Assembly (NCBI GenBank): GCA_019429275.1
Contig: JAHYJC010000007.1
Span: 1-64,000 of the forward strand
Source of the DNA: Lentimicrobium sp.
GTDB lineage: Bacteria; Bacteroidota; Bacteroidia; Bacteroidales; Lentimicrobiaceae
Reading direction: 5' to 3'
DNA: 64,000 nucleotides
Shown: in pieces, positions 28,538 through 37,890 of the stretch
How positions within the stretch are numbered: position 1 is the first letter of the stretch
How the letters are laid out: each line of letters starts with the position of its first letter
Notes under the pieces: generated by a model
Told to the model about the DNA's origin: nothing
Databases searched by the model: none
The model's input: only the letters and a program-made list of their open reading frames with translations
Program-made: the position numbers and the translations under genes

Positions 28538-31498
28538 TTAAATTATAATCGGAAGATTTATTGTAACCCTTGTCCCTGATGGCTGTTGAGTATCATTATA
28601 AAGATCAGTAATTTGAATATTCATATTGCCTCCATAAAAATTATTGAGCAGCCTTAACCTTGATTCAACAATAGAAATACCCAGGGATTTCTTATTTATT
28701 TCCTGATTGCTTTTGAATTCCCTGGATTTGTTGCGACCAATACCATTATCTTCCACAGTACAAATCAGGTAATCTTCATTTTTGGTAAAATTAACACGTA
28801 TAACACCTTTCGATTTAAGCTTCATTATTCCATGCCATATGGCATTTTCAATAAATGGTTGAATCAAAAAGGCCGGAATGTAAATATTTTCAATTTCAAC
28901 AGCAGGGTCGATATGAATATTAAAATCAAATTTTTGCTGAAACCTGAGTGATTCCAATTCCATATATAATGTTAGTGCGTTAATCTCATCGCTCAATGGT
29001 ACTGCCTGCTGCTGCGAATTGTTCAGTATCAGTCGCATGAGTTTGGCAAATTTCGATAAGTATTGTGATGAAGACAAAACGTCATTTTTTATAATGTAGG
29101 ACTGAATGCTGTTCAGTGTGTTAAATACAAAATGAGGATCCATCTGTCGGGTAAGCGATTGTTGCCGGTACCAGTTGATATCATTTTGCAATGCATGCTC
29201 TTTCCTTACACTACTCATTCTCAAGTAATAAAAAAACCAGGCTCCAAAAGCAACAGCTAACAAAACAAGCGTTATAAACCACCACTTTCTCCAGTATGGC
29301 AACAATATTTTAAATTTCAGGACTGCAGGTTGCGAGCTCTCAATGCCTTGTGAATTAATTCCATATACTATAAATTTATAATTACCGGGTGGTAAAAATG
29401 CAAACTCAACCTCTGTATTGCCGGTTCTTAACCAGTCATTGTCGAGGCCTTCCAATTTGTATTTGTATTGAAGTTGGCCTCCATCACGAAATGAAATTCC
29501 TGTATATGAAATGGTTATATTATTCTGATTGTAGGCCAGTTTGTAGTTGTCAGAAATAAGGGTATCAATTCGCATTATTCTCAATCCATTTATATATACA
29601 GGAGGAGCATATTCAACAGGTATTTCTTTTTTCAGGTCAAAGACGGTAAGCCCTTCGTTGGTGGCTATATAAATAAAGTCAGAGTCACCGGTAATCTTAT
29701 TAATTTCATTGGAAATCAGGCCATGCTCCTTCTTATAAATTTTAACAGGTATTATAGGTTTATTCAAATTCCTGATATCGATCCTGTTAAGGCCGTTGTT
29801 TGTTCCTATCCATAAATCATTCTCATTCAGAAATAAAGAGCTTACTGAGCCCGAAGTCAATCCTGAAAGGCGGGTAATCTGACGGATAGAATCATTTAAA
29901 TTGACAATTAAGCCAAAACCATTGGTTCCAATAAGATAATTCTTACTATCACCAAGAGTCACAATATCAGCTATTCTTTGCTTAAGCAATGGATGTTTTA
30001 ATCCAAGATATTCAAACCTTCGCCCGGTAAGCCTCCACAAACCATTGGAAGCACCAAGTAAAAAAGAACTCCCGGGTTCCCTTGCGATGGTTTCAAATCT
30101 TAACTTCAGGTTATCGTCAATTGAGGAATTATAAATGAACCGATCATTTTCAAAAATCGACAGTCCATCTATTTCTGTCAGTAAAACCCCACCTGAATCC
30201 ATAAAGTCGATATCTCTGATGCTGAATGTGGTTCTGCCCTCTGAATTTGAAGTTCCTTGTTCCCAGGGTTTCATGGTAATTTTTTTTTCACTAATCCCAT
30301 CATACTTCAGCATGAAATGGTTTGAGCCTATCCATAAAACCGAATCTCCCGCCGATTTTATTGCGCTGATATAGTATCCGTTGATGTCTGATAATTTTTT
30401 AGAGCTGAGTTTGCCATTTTTTAAAATATTGATGTAGTTATCGTTGGCACCCAGGTATAAACTATTCTGAAATAATTCAATGCAAATAATCTTGTTATCC
30501 GTAAGGCCATCTTCTTTGGTATAGGTTAGAAAATCTTCGGACGGTTGATAGTAAATTCCATTCTCCAGGGTCGAGAACCACTTGCCTCCTTCAGTATCTT
30601 CGGTAAATGATGATACCGAATAACCACTTAAATAGTTTAATGTTTCAGATTCCAACTCATGGGGATTCAGCGATAGGATTCCATTCTTATCGGTCCCCAA
30701 CCAAATATTTCCGTCTGTACCGGAGCTTACCCAAATAAGTCTGAATGGAAATTGCTTTTGCTCTACTTTCCCTTCGGGCATTACTACATACAAATCATCA
30801 TTCTGAATAAAAAAGATTTCATTGGAAACTCCTTTTGAAGCCATTGTTTGTGAAAAAGAAAACTTCATCGATCTTTCAACCATAAAACTGGCCTCAAATG
30901 CTGAAGATTGAACCGAAAGTAAAGTGGTACTTCCTGATCCCCTTTCAAGCGATAAAAGCAACTGTCCGTTTTTTTCAATTATTTGTATTAAAGCCGAATT
31001 AGTTTTCCCGCTATAAAGTCTATTTGTAAATCCATTTTTATCAATGCTGTAAATACTACTATTGCCATGAAAACAAAAAGTTACTCCATCATCCTTATCA
31101 ACCAGAAATGATTTTTTAACAGGAATAGCACCTGCTCCTGCAATCATTCTCAAAATGCTGTTGTAATTATATGCAATAATCGAGTCGTTCCTGAAATACG
31201 ACAGTTGAAAAGGAAAACCCACAAACCATATCCGGCCGGTTTCATCTTCATAAACTTCAAAAACAGTATTTTCAGGCAGGCCATCCTGTGTATCAAAATT
31301 CCTGAATTCACGTCCATCGAACCTGCTCACGCCCATGTTGGTGGCTATCCACATATAGCCTTTCGAATCCTGAATGACATCATAAACTTCAGAGCTGGGC
31401 AGTCCCTCATTCACCGAATAATGCCTGAATACAGGTCTTTGTGCATACATTGCTGTATTCAAAATCAATAAAAAGAGTAGAATCAGAAATTTGCGCAT
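28538..31498 (-). CDS. LytS-type sensor histidine kinase with two-component propeller sensor
   Basis: This 986-residue protein has a signal peptide, a periplasmic region of Reg_prop beta-propeller repeats (about 22-650; VIQDSKGYMWIAT, VYEDETGRIWFVG, GTDGNIWLGT, LNENDLWIGTNNG), a Y_Y_Y immunoglobulin-like domain (about 670-730) and one transmembrane helix (about 739-761). The cytoplasmic kinase is of the His_kinase (LytS/YehU) class with DPHFVFNTLNSIQSY (phospho-acceptor His789), an N-box IENAIWHG and EDNGIG. Unlike hybrid regulators of glycan clusters it has no receiver or AraC domain. A LytTR response regulator is expected but none lies in the window, so the pair is split. The signal is unknown. 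Confidence 0.87.
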   Translation of the reverse strand: MRKFLILLFLLILNTAMYAQRPVFRHYSVNEGLPSSEVYDVIQDSKGYMWIATNMGVSRFDGREFRNFDTQDGLPENTVFEVYEDETGRIWFVGFPFQLSYFRNDSIIAYNYNSILRMIAGAGAIPVKKSFLVDKDDGVTFCFHGNSSIYSIDKNGFTNRLYSGKTNSALIQIIEKNGQLLLSLERGSGSTTLLSVQSSAFEASFMVERSMKFSFSQTMASKGVSNEIFFIQNDDLYVVMPEGKVEQKQFPFRLIWVSSGTDGNIWLGTDKNGILSLNPHELESETLNYLSGYSVSSFTEDTEGGKWFSTLENGIYYQPSEDFLTYTKEDGLTDNKIICIELFQNSLYLGANDNYINILKNGKLSSKKLSDINGYYISAIKSAGDSVLWIGSNHFMLKYDGISEKKITMKPWEQGTSNSEGRTTFSIRDIDFMDSGGVLLTEIDGLSIFENDRFIYNSSIDDNLKLRFETIAREPGSSFLLGASNGLWRLTGRRFEYLGLKHPLLKQRIADIVTLGDSKNYLIGTNGFGLIVNLNDSIRQITRLSGLTSGSVSSLFLNENDLWIGTNNGLNRIDIRNLNKPIIPVKIYKKEHGLISNEINKITGDSDFIYIATNEGLTVFDLKKEIPVEYAPPVYINGLRIMRIDTLISDNYKLAYNQNNITISYTGISFRDGGQLQYKYKLEGLDNDWLRTGNTEVEFAFLPPGNYKFIVYGINSQGIESSQPAVLKFKILLPYWRKWWFITLVLLAVAFGAWFFYYLRMSSVRKEHALQNDINWYRQQSLTRQMDPHFVFNTLNSIQSYIIKNDVLSSSQYLSKFAKLMRLILNNSQQQAVPLSDEINALTLYMELESLRFQQKFDFNIHIDPAVEIENIYIPAFLIQPFIENAIWHGIMKLKSKGVIRVNFTKNEDYLICTVEDNGIGRNKSREFKSNQEINKKSLGISIVESRLRLLNNFYGGNMNIQITDLYNDTQQPSGTRVTINLPIII

Positions 31499-31527
31499 GA
31501 AATTATTTGATACAACAGAATATCATC

Positions 31528-31535
31528 CAAAATTA
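31528..31535 (-). promoter_or_regulatory. -7 promoter box for the sensor kinase gene
   Basis: The minus strand reads TAATTTTG about 30 nt before the ATG, matching TAnnTTTG. Confidence 0.45.
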
Positions 31536-31598
31536 AGATAATTTGCCCTGATCATAATTTTTAAGTTATGATTCTTTGATCTTTACCGGAAAGTTTAC

Positions 31599-31640
31599 AA
31601 AAAAAATCAGGGGATTGCAACAAAGTGTGCAATCCCCTGA
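31599..31640 (-). terminator. Rho-independent terminator of the TonB-type receptor gene
   Basis: A perfect 13-bp inverted repeat (31607-31619 with 31628-31640, 8-nt loop) is followed on the minus strand by eight U residues (31599-31606). It lies 57 bp after the receptor stop codon. Confidence 0.92.
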
Positions 31641-31696
31641 AATTACTATTTAACCAATATTTTTAAAGTCAGATTGGGTTAAATAAAGGAGTGTGA

Positions 31697-34183
31697 CTAA
31701 AACTCATCCATTTCCATGTCCCCGTTTTCGGAATTACGTTCTCTTTCCCGCTGACGGTTGTAGTTGTTTATTCTGTAGGTAAATCCAAGATAAGCAACGC
31801 GCGATTCCATTTTTCGATTCATCCTAATGTTGAATCCTTCTCCCCAGGTTTCTCCGTTAAATCTGCGTGTGTCAAAAATATCACTTACCCTGAAACTTAG
31901 AGAGGCTTTACTTTTCATAAAATCATACCTTACGGCCACATCGGCAAAATAAACCTCTTCCATTCTGCCCTGTGCCATGGTTCTTGGCGAGTTATAATTT
32001 CCTGCCAAACTGAGGTTCAGGTCTTTACGCAACGGGAAATTCATGTTCAACTTGGCCATCCATTCAAAACTTTCCGAACCTTCGATGCCAAGTGATTGAC
32101 TCCCCTCAATTTCACTCCTGAAAAAGGAGACATTGAGGTTGGTTTTCATCCACTTTGCAAACTCCCGGTTGCCAATAAGCTCTATTCCGTAAGATTTACC
32201 ATTGTTCAGATTTTCATAGGTTGTGGCTGTAACGCCAGGCGATTCAAGCCTGGTTATGTGATTGATTACACCAACCGTCTGCCTGTAAAATAAAGTGGCA
32301 TTGACCGAATTTTTTCCCCAGAAATTCGACCAGCCCAGCTCATAGGAGTTAACAAATTCGGGTTTTAGTTTTGGATTGCCATACCTGATGTTTAATGAAT
32401 CGGAATAATCAACGTACGGATTCAACTGCCTGTTGCCCGGACGGCGAATCCTTCTGCTGTAACTTACCGACATTTGCTGGGTTTTGGTCAGCTCATAAAC
32501 CATATGAACCGAGGGAAACAGACTCAGATAAGAAAGTGAAAACTGATCGTTGGCCTGTATGATATCCGATTCCGAAATCAGTTGCTCAGCCCTTAAGCCT
32601 GCCTGATATTTAAGGTTTTTGAAAGAAGCTGAATATATGCCATAAACTGCGTGAATCTGTTCGAAATAATCAAAGTTATTGATGGCCGATTCATTGAAAA
32701 TCCAGTCATTTATAGGGTAACTAAAGTCAGACAAGCCGTTGCGCATGGTTATGTCCTTTATTGAGCTCTTGAATCCGGTTTCAATGCGGCTTCCATTTGC
32801 AAGGGGAGCAGCAAAATTGGCCTGAGCAACATACATCATGTTTGTGTTTCGCGATGAAGAAAGCTGCAGCGAAGGTTGCAGAGGATTAAAATCAGGAGTA
32901 AATTCTGTTTGAACGATGTCCTGATTGCCATTCATTTCATTATCGTTGATGATAAAGTCGGCAGTCAGTTCCTTGCCCTTTGTCGTGTAGGTGCGTTTGT
33001 AAGAAACGGTGTAATTATACGATTTTATATTTCTTTCACTTTCGCTGAATCGGTTAAAATTGCGAAGGGTATCAAATGCATCATTAAATATGTACGATCT
33101 GTTATCTCCCTCATTACCAAAAGTCATCCGTCGTATTTTAAAATTAAACGACAGGGTGTTGAAATCGTTGAGCAGGTAATCAATCCCGGTATTCAGGTTG
33201 TGCATGTTGCGCTTGTTTTTCATAGTCTGATTCTGAAGCAGCAAGGTGCTCATCTCACTGTTAAAAGTGTTTCGCTCTGTAACTCCCGTTGAGTTAAACT
33301 TTCCCAGGCGGTTGTCGTAACCAGCATAAACATTGACTCTGTTTTTCCGGTAATTCAGGTTCACCGATGTATTGTATCGGTCGCCGGTTCCGGCTGTAAA
33401 AGAAACCATGCCATTTAAACCCTGCAAACTTCGTTTTTTTAAAACTATGTTGATGATGCCCGAAGTACCTTCGGGGTCGTACCTTACTGAAGGATTGGTT
33501 ATAACCTCAATACTTTCAATTGATGAAGCCGGAATTTGCTGAAGCAGATCTCCACTGCTGATTTCGGCCAGGCCGGTTGGTTTTCCATCAACAAGAATGG
33601 TTATGTTATCGCTTCCTCGAAGGCTTACATTTCCGTCGGCATCTACCGAAACAGATGGAATATTTTGCATTACATCCACGGCCGAACCGCCAACTGAAGC
33701 AATGCTCTTATCTACATGTATAATTTTTTTGTCGAGATTACTCACCATCATTTCACGTTCAGCAGTAACCTCAACACCCGAGAGGCTTGATGCAGAAGGC
33801 TTTATTTTGATGGTTCCTATATTTATTTCGGGATTAGCCGGCCTGAAAGCCACATCATTGATCATTAAAGTTTCATAGCCCATAAACTGAACCCTGACAA
33901 AATATCTGCCAGCGGGTATCTGTTCGACTTTGAAATTTCCTTTTGGATCTGAAATTGTTCCGCTGACAACAGAACTGTCGCGAACCTGCATCAGAGCAAT
34001 GGTTCCGTATTCAATGGGCTGATTGGTGGCTGCATCAAGTAACCGGCCTTTCATTATTCCTATTGCCGGCCTTTGTGCTTCCGGCCCGCCTCCCTGCATA
34101 CGGCCCTGAGCCTGAATATCTATTGGAAAATTTAGTAAAGTCAGGATAAATAATTGTAGAAAAATGATTTCGAATCTTAGCAT
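31697..34183 (-). CDS. TonB-dependent receptor-like outer-membrane beta-barrel protein
   Basis: This 828-residue protein has a signal peptide, a CarboxypepD_reg-like domain (about 45-125: GRLLDAATNQPIEYGTIAL, VQFMGYE), a plug domain (about 145-240 with DVMQNIPSVSVDADGNVSLRG and VEVITNPSVRYDPEGTSGIINI) and a C-terminal barrel of the OMP_b-brl_3 type. It lacks the long SusC architecture and has no SusD partner, so it is probably not a glycan importer. Relatives are often linked with peptide or metal uptake. The divergent M14 peptidase across a 216-bp gap hints at a peptide link, which is inference. Confidence 0.87.
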   Translation of the reverse strand: MLRFEIIFLQLFILTLLNFPIDIQAQGRMQGGGPEAQRPAIGIMKGRLLDAATNQPIEYGTIALMQVRDSSVVSGTISDPKGNFKVEQIPAGRYFVRVQFMGYETLMINDVAFRPANPEINIGTIKIKPSASSLSGVEVTAEREMMVSNLDKKIIHVDKSIASVGGSAVDVMQNIPSVSVDADGNVSLRGSDNITILVDGKPTGLAEISSGDLLQQIPASSIESIEVITNPSVRYDPEGTSGIINIVLKKRSLQGLNGMVSFTAGTGDRYNTSVNLNYRKNRVNVYAGYDNRLGKFNSTGVTERNTFNSEMSTLLLQNQTMKNKRNMHNLNTGIDYLLNDFNTLSFNFKIRRMTFGNEGDNRSYIFNDAFDTLRNFNRFSESERNIKSYNYTVSYKRTYTTKGKELTADFIINDNEMNGNQDIVQTEFTPDFNPLQPSLQLSSSRNTNMMYVAQANFAAPLANGSRIETGFKSSIKDITMRNGLSDFSYPINDWIFNESAINNFDYFEQIHAVYGIYSASFKNLKYQAGLRAEQLISESDIIQANDQFSLSYLSLFPSVHMVYELTKTQQMSVSYSRRIRRPGNRQLNPYVDYSDSLNIRYGNPKLKPEFVNSYELGWSNFWGKNSVNATLFYRQTVGVINHITRLESPGVTATTYENLNNGKSYGIELIGNREFAKWMKTNLNVSFFRSEIEGSQSLGIEGSESFEWMAKLNMNFPLRKDLNLSLAGNYNSPRTMAQGRMEEVYFADVAVRYDFMKSKASLSFRVSDIFDTRRFNGETWGEGFNIRMNRKMESRVAYLGFTYRINNYNRQRERERNSENGDMEMDEF

Positions 34184-34372
34184 TGGTCAGATCAGATAAA
34201 TTGTAAAAGTTTGCAAATGTAAAAGTTAAACAGTTTGGTTTAACAACTGGGGTCCCTTAAGGTTTCTATTCGACACAAATATTCTGATAAACCTGCTGGT
34301 TTTAACTTAATTTAACACTTATAAATTCCTTTCACTTCTGAAAACATTTCTGTCTTAGTTTTTTCAATTCAG

Positions 34373-34380
34373 TATTTTTG
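34373..34380 (+). promoter_or_regulatory. -7 promoter box for the M14 peptidase gene
   Basis: TATTTTTG ends 19 nt before the ATG and matches TAnnTTTG. No clear -33 element was seen. The rest of the 216-bp divergent gap (34184-34399) holds nothing else I can name. Confidence 0.5.
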
Positions 34381-34399
34381 CTTCCTGAAAAACGAAAAA

Positions 34400-36187
34400 A
34401 TGAAAAGAACCGCACTTCTGATTGTTATTGCCTTATCGTTTGTAAACCTGAAATCACAAAACTGGACAACATTTTATGAGGAGTCAGATTTTAAAAAAAC
34501 ACCCACTTACCAGAAAACTATCAATTTCTGCAACAGACTATCGGAATATTCGCTAATGGCATCAATCATCAACCTGGGCAAAAGTTCCCAGGGCCTTGAA
34601 ATTCCCATGATGATCATTGACCGTGACGGACTGAAAACCCCCGAAGAAATCAGAGCCAAAGGACGTGTTATTGTTCTGATACAAGCCTGCATTCATTCGG
34701 GAGAGCCAGATGGAAAAGATGCCATGCTGGTTTTGCTCCGTGATATACTTATTAACCGGAAACACAAAGAGCTGCTCGGAAAATCAAGCATTTTGTTTAT
34801 TCCAATAGTCAATGTTGATGGACATGAAAGATTTGGCCCGTATAACCGCATCAATCAGAATGGCCCGGAAGAAATGGGTTGGCGTACCAATGCAAACAAC
34901 CTGAATCTGAATCGCGATTATTTAAAAGCCGATGCCCCCGAAATGCAACATTGGCTAAGGATGTACAGCAAATGGCTGCCTGAGTTTTTTATTGATATAC
35001 ATACCACCGATGGTGCCGATTTTCAGTATGCACTCACTTATGATACTGAGGTTTACGGAACGCTGGATTCGGGGCTTACCCGATGGTTGTCGGAAATTTA
35101 CAATCCCCGCATCACTGCAAAAATGAGAGAAAATGGTTTCCCGATATACCCCTATGTGCAATTCCGCAACTGGCACGATCCGCGCAGCGGACTCAGGACC
35201 GGAGCAGCTCCGCCAATGATTTCGCAGGGATATGCGGCATTGCAGAACCGTCCGGCTTTGCTCATTGAAACACATATGCTCAAAGACTACAAAACCAGGG
35301 TAGATGCAAGCATTCAAATGGTAATTCAAACCCTGCTGGTTGTGAATCATCAGGCCGAAACCCTGAAAACCCTGATTGAGATGGCTGATAAATCAACCGC
35401 TTCACCGGTTTTCAGAAAACAGAAATATCCTCTCAAATGGGTTACCAGCCAAACCGACAGCACCATGGTTGATTTTGAAGGCTATGATTATAAGGTAATT
35501 AAAAGTGACTTAACTGGTGGAGAATGGTTTATTTACGATAACTCCAAACCGGTTACCATGAAACTGCCTTTTTTTAGCAAAACAACTCCTTCTTCCGAAA
35601 TAATATTGCCCGAAGCATATATCGTTCCTGCCGAATGGACCGAGGTAATAAACCGGATAAAACTTCACGGAATAAAAACAGAAAAACTCATACAACCGGC
35701 TGAAATCAAAGTCAGATCTTATAAGTTCAGGGATTACAAATTCAGGGAAACACCCAACGAAGGCAGGCACATGGTAACAACAGGCATCGATGAGAAAGAA
35801 GAAATTATGAATTTTCCTACCGGTTCGGCCATTATTTATACCAACCAGCGAACAGCAAAGGTTATTGCCGGAATTCTTGAACCCTTGGCTCCCGGGTCAT
35901 TTGTTGAATGGGGTTTCTTCAATGCAGTTTTCGAGCAGAAAGAATACAGCGAAACTTACGTTATGGAGACTATGGCGCGCGAAATGCTTGCAAAAAATCC
36001 TGAATTAAAAGCAGCATTTGAGGAACAAAAATCCCTCAATCCCGATTTTGGTAAAAGCCAGTGGAACATCCTCAACTGGTTTTATAGTCAGACTCCATAT
36101 TGGGACAGTAATTTTTTGAAATATCCGGTTGGAAAAATCATGGATGCGGCAACAATAAATCAATTGCGGAAAATATCAGCTCCTTAA
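34400..36187 (+). CDS. Secreted M14-family zinc metallopeptidase
   Basis: This 595-residue protein has a signal peptide (about 1-20) and an M14 carboxypeptidase domain. Zinc ligands are visible as HSGEPDGK (His99, Glu102) and the later FIDIHTTDG (His201); the NLNLNRDY segment (Asn171, Arg172) matches the substrate-carboxylate site. The roughly 250 residues after the catalytic core are unassigned and may be a beta-rich accessory domain. It would trim peptides in the periplasm or at the cell surface. It is divergent from the beta-barrel receptor gene. Confidence 0.85.
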   Translation: MKRTALLIVIALSFVNLKSQNWTTFYEESDFKKTPTYQKTINFCNRLSEYSLMASIINLGKSSQGLEIPMMIIDRDGLKTPEEIRAKGRVIVLIQACIHSGEPDGKDAMLVLLRDILINRKHKELLGKSSILFIPIVNVDGHERFGPYNRINQNGPEEMGWRTNANNLNLNRDYLKADAPEMQHWLRMYSKWLPEFFIDIHTTDGADFQYALTYDTEVYGTLDSGLTRWLSEIYNPRITAKMRENGFPIYPYVQFRNWHDPRSGLRTGAAPPMISQGYAALQNRPALLIETHMLKDYKTRVDASIQMVIQTLLVVNHQAETLKTLIEMADKSTASPVFRKQKYPLKWVTSQTDSTMVDFEGYDYKVIKSDLTGGEWFIYDNSKPVTMKLPFFSKTTPSSEIILPEAYIVPAEWTEVINRIKLHGIKTEKLIQPAEIKVRSYKFRDYKFRETPNEGRHMVTTGIDEKEEIMNFPTGSAIIYTNQRTAKVIAGILEPLAPGSFVEWGFFNAVFEQKEYSETYVMETMAREMLAKNPELKAAFEEQKSLNPDFGKSQWNILNWFYSQTPYWDSNFLKYPVGKIMDAATINQLRKISAP

Positions 36188-36199
36188 ATATGAATAAGT

Positions 36200-36291
36200 G
36201 GATTGTTCAATGATGAACAATCCGGATTAACTCTTCTTTTTTCCTTCTGTTATTGCCGGATGCAGCTGAAGCCGCATCCGGTTTTATTTTT
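36200..36291 (+). terminator. Two successive hairpins after the M14 peptidase
   Basis: The first is a perfect 10-bp stem with ATGA loop (36200-36223) without a strong T-run. The second pairs CCGGATGC (36256-36263) with GCATCCGG (36274-36281) and is followed by TTTTATTTTT, a good terminator. The rest of the 338-bp gap (36188-36525) is AT-rich leader for the MFS gene, with no clear promoter I can fix. Confidence 0.75.
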
Positions 36292-36525
36292 AGTATCCCT
36301 TATCGTTTCATGTTAGAATTAATCTTGCTGTTTCTTTTTTCTTCTCTACTTTTACACTCTGGTTAGTGTACCTTTTACACATATAAATGGCCGATGCCAC
36401 GAATTATTAAAACAAAAATCAGGCATCAACCTTTATTATTTATTTCTTACCTTTATTGATCTTTTTCGCAATACAACGCTTTAACATTCAATTTAAAAAC
36501 AGAACAACCACTAAAACCAAAACAC

Positions 36526-37875
36526 ATGAGTAAACAGGACAACAGCTACAAAGTGGGCATGTCGGCTTTCGGATCCATCTTTTTTATTTTTGGATTTGCA
36601 ACTACGTTCATTGTAACTCTGACAGCACCAATAAAAGAGATTTTCGGTCTGTCAGAATTCGGAGCCCAGTTATTATCCTCTGCTTTCTTTATTGCCTACC
36701 CGATCATGTCAATTCCTACCGGGAAATTAATTGACCGGATTGGGTATAAAACTACTGTTATTGCAGGCCTCGTTTTAATGGCGCTGGGGAGTTTCATTTA
36801 CATTCCTGCGGCCAAGCTGCCCTCATTCCCCATTTTCCTTTTTGGAACCTTTGTACTGGCCACTGGTGTTGTTTTTCTTCAGGTAGCAGCAAATCCTTAT
36901 GTAACTGCAATCGGGCCTGAGAAATCTGCATCAAGCCGCCTCAACCTCACCCAGGCATTGAACTCCATTGCAACCATGATAGCCCCCTGGCTGATTTCTG
37001 TGGCTATTTTCAGGGGATTAGACCCTTTGAGCTCCACCTATGCAAGAGAAGCCGCAGACAAGGTTCCTCTGCCTTTCATCATTATGGGTGTTATTGTAAT
37101 TCTTGTGGCTGTTATTCTGCTGTCGATTAAACTACCAGTCATTGCTATTGCAAAAAAAGAAACAAAGAAAAATATCCTGAAATATCCCCATGTAGTGCTG
37201 GGAGCGCTGAGCATATTTGCTTATGTAGGTGCCGAAGTCGGTAATGCCGGATTAATAGTAAATTATCTGAAAAAAAGTCTTGAAATGTCTGGCGAAGAAG
37301 CCTCCACTTATGCTGCCATCTATTGGGGTGGCGCTATGGTTGGCCGTTTCTTTGGTTCATTCATGTTTTCAGGCATCAGCCTGTCGAAAAAAATCACCTA
37401 TGCCATTCCTGTGTTGATCCTTGCATTGGTTTCAGGTTCTTTTGTTACCGGTTGGAACTGGAATATCGGAGGAGTGTTTCTGGGCGTTGCCCTTGTAAAC
37501 TTCCTGATAATGCAGATAGGAACAGGAAAAGCAGCAAGGACACTGGCCGTTTTTGCCCTCGTTGCCGCCGTCCTCGACCTTGTAACCACGTTCACCACAG
37601 GAAATATTGCGCTATGGACCATTATTTCCATTGGACTTTTCAACTCTATCATGTTCCCGAATATTTTCTCTCTGGCTGTGAAAGACCTTGACAATGCTGA
37701 ACTCAGCAGCGCTTCAGGTTTAATCAACTCCCTGATCATTGGTGGTGCCATAATTCCTCCGCTTATGGGTGGAGTAGCCGATAACTTTGGTTACACTTAT
37801 GCATTTATTGTACCTGCAATCTGTTACATGTTTATTTTCTTCTATGCCATTAGAGGCGCACATATCAGAAGATAA
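36526..37875 (+). CDS. Sugar MFS transporter, FucP/GluP-type (FHS family)
   Basis: This 449-residue protein has about 12 transmembrane segments and the family segments LQVAANPYVTAIGPEKSASSRLN-like (about 124-146) and TGKLIDRIGYK (65-75). FHS members are proton-linked importers of fucose, glucose, galactose and related sugars. It is the first gene of glycan cluster 1, 15 bp before the GH144-type enzyme, so it probably imports glucose or short glucans released in the periplasm. Confidence 0.87.
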   Translation: MSKQDNSYKVGMSAFGSIFFIFGFATTFIVTLTAPIKEIFGLSEFGAQLLSSAFFIAYPIMSIPTGKLIDRIGYKTTVIAGLVLMALGSFIYIPAAKLPSFPIFLFGTFVLATGVVFLQVAANPYVTAIGPEKSASSRLNLTQALNSIATMIAPWLISVAIFRGLDPLSSTYAREAADKVPLPFIIMGVIVILVAVILLSIKLPVIAIAKKETKKNILKYPHVVLGALSIFAYVGAEVGNAGLIVNYLKKSLEMSGEEASTYAAIYWGGAMVGRFFGSFMFSGISLSKKITYAIPVLILALVSGSFVTGWNWNIGGVFLGVALVNFLIMQIGTGKAARTLAVFALVAAVLDLVTTFTTGNIALWTIISIGLFNSIMFPNIFSLAVKDLDNAELSSASGLINSLIIGGAIIPPLMGGVADNFGYTYAFIVPAICYMFIFFYAIRGAHIRR

Positions 37876-37890
37876 AACAACCTAAAACCA

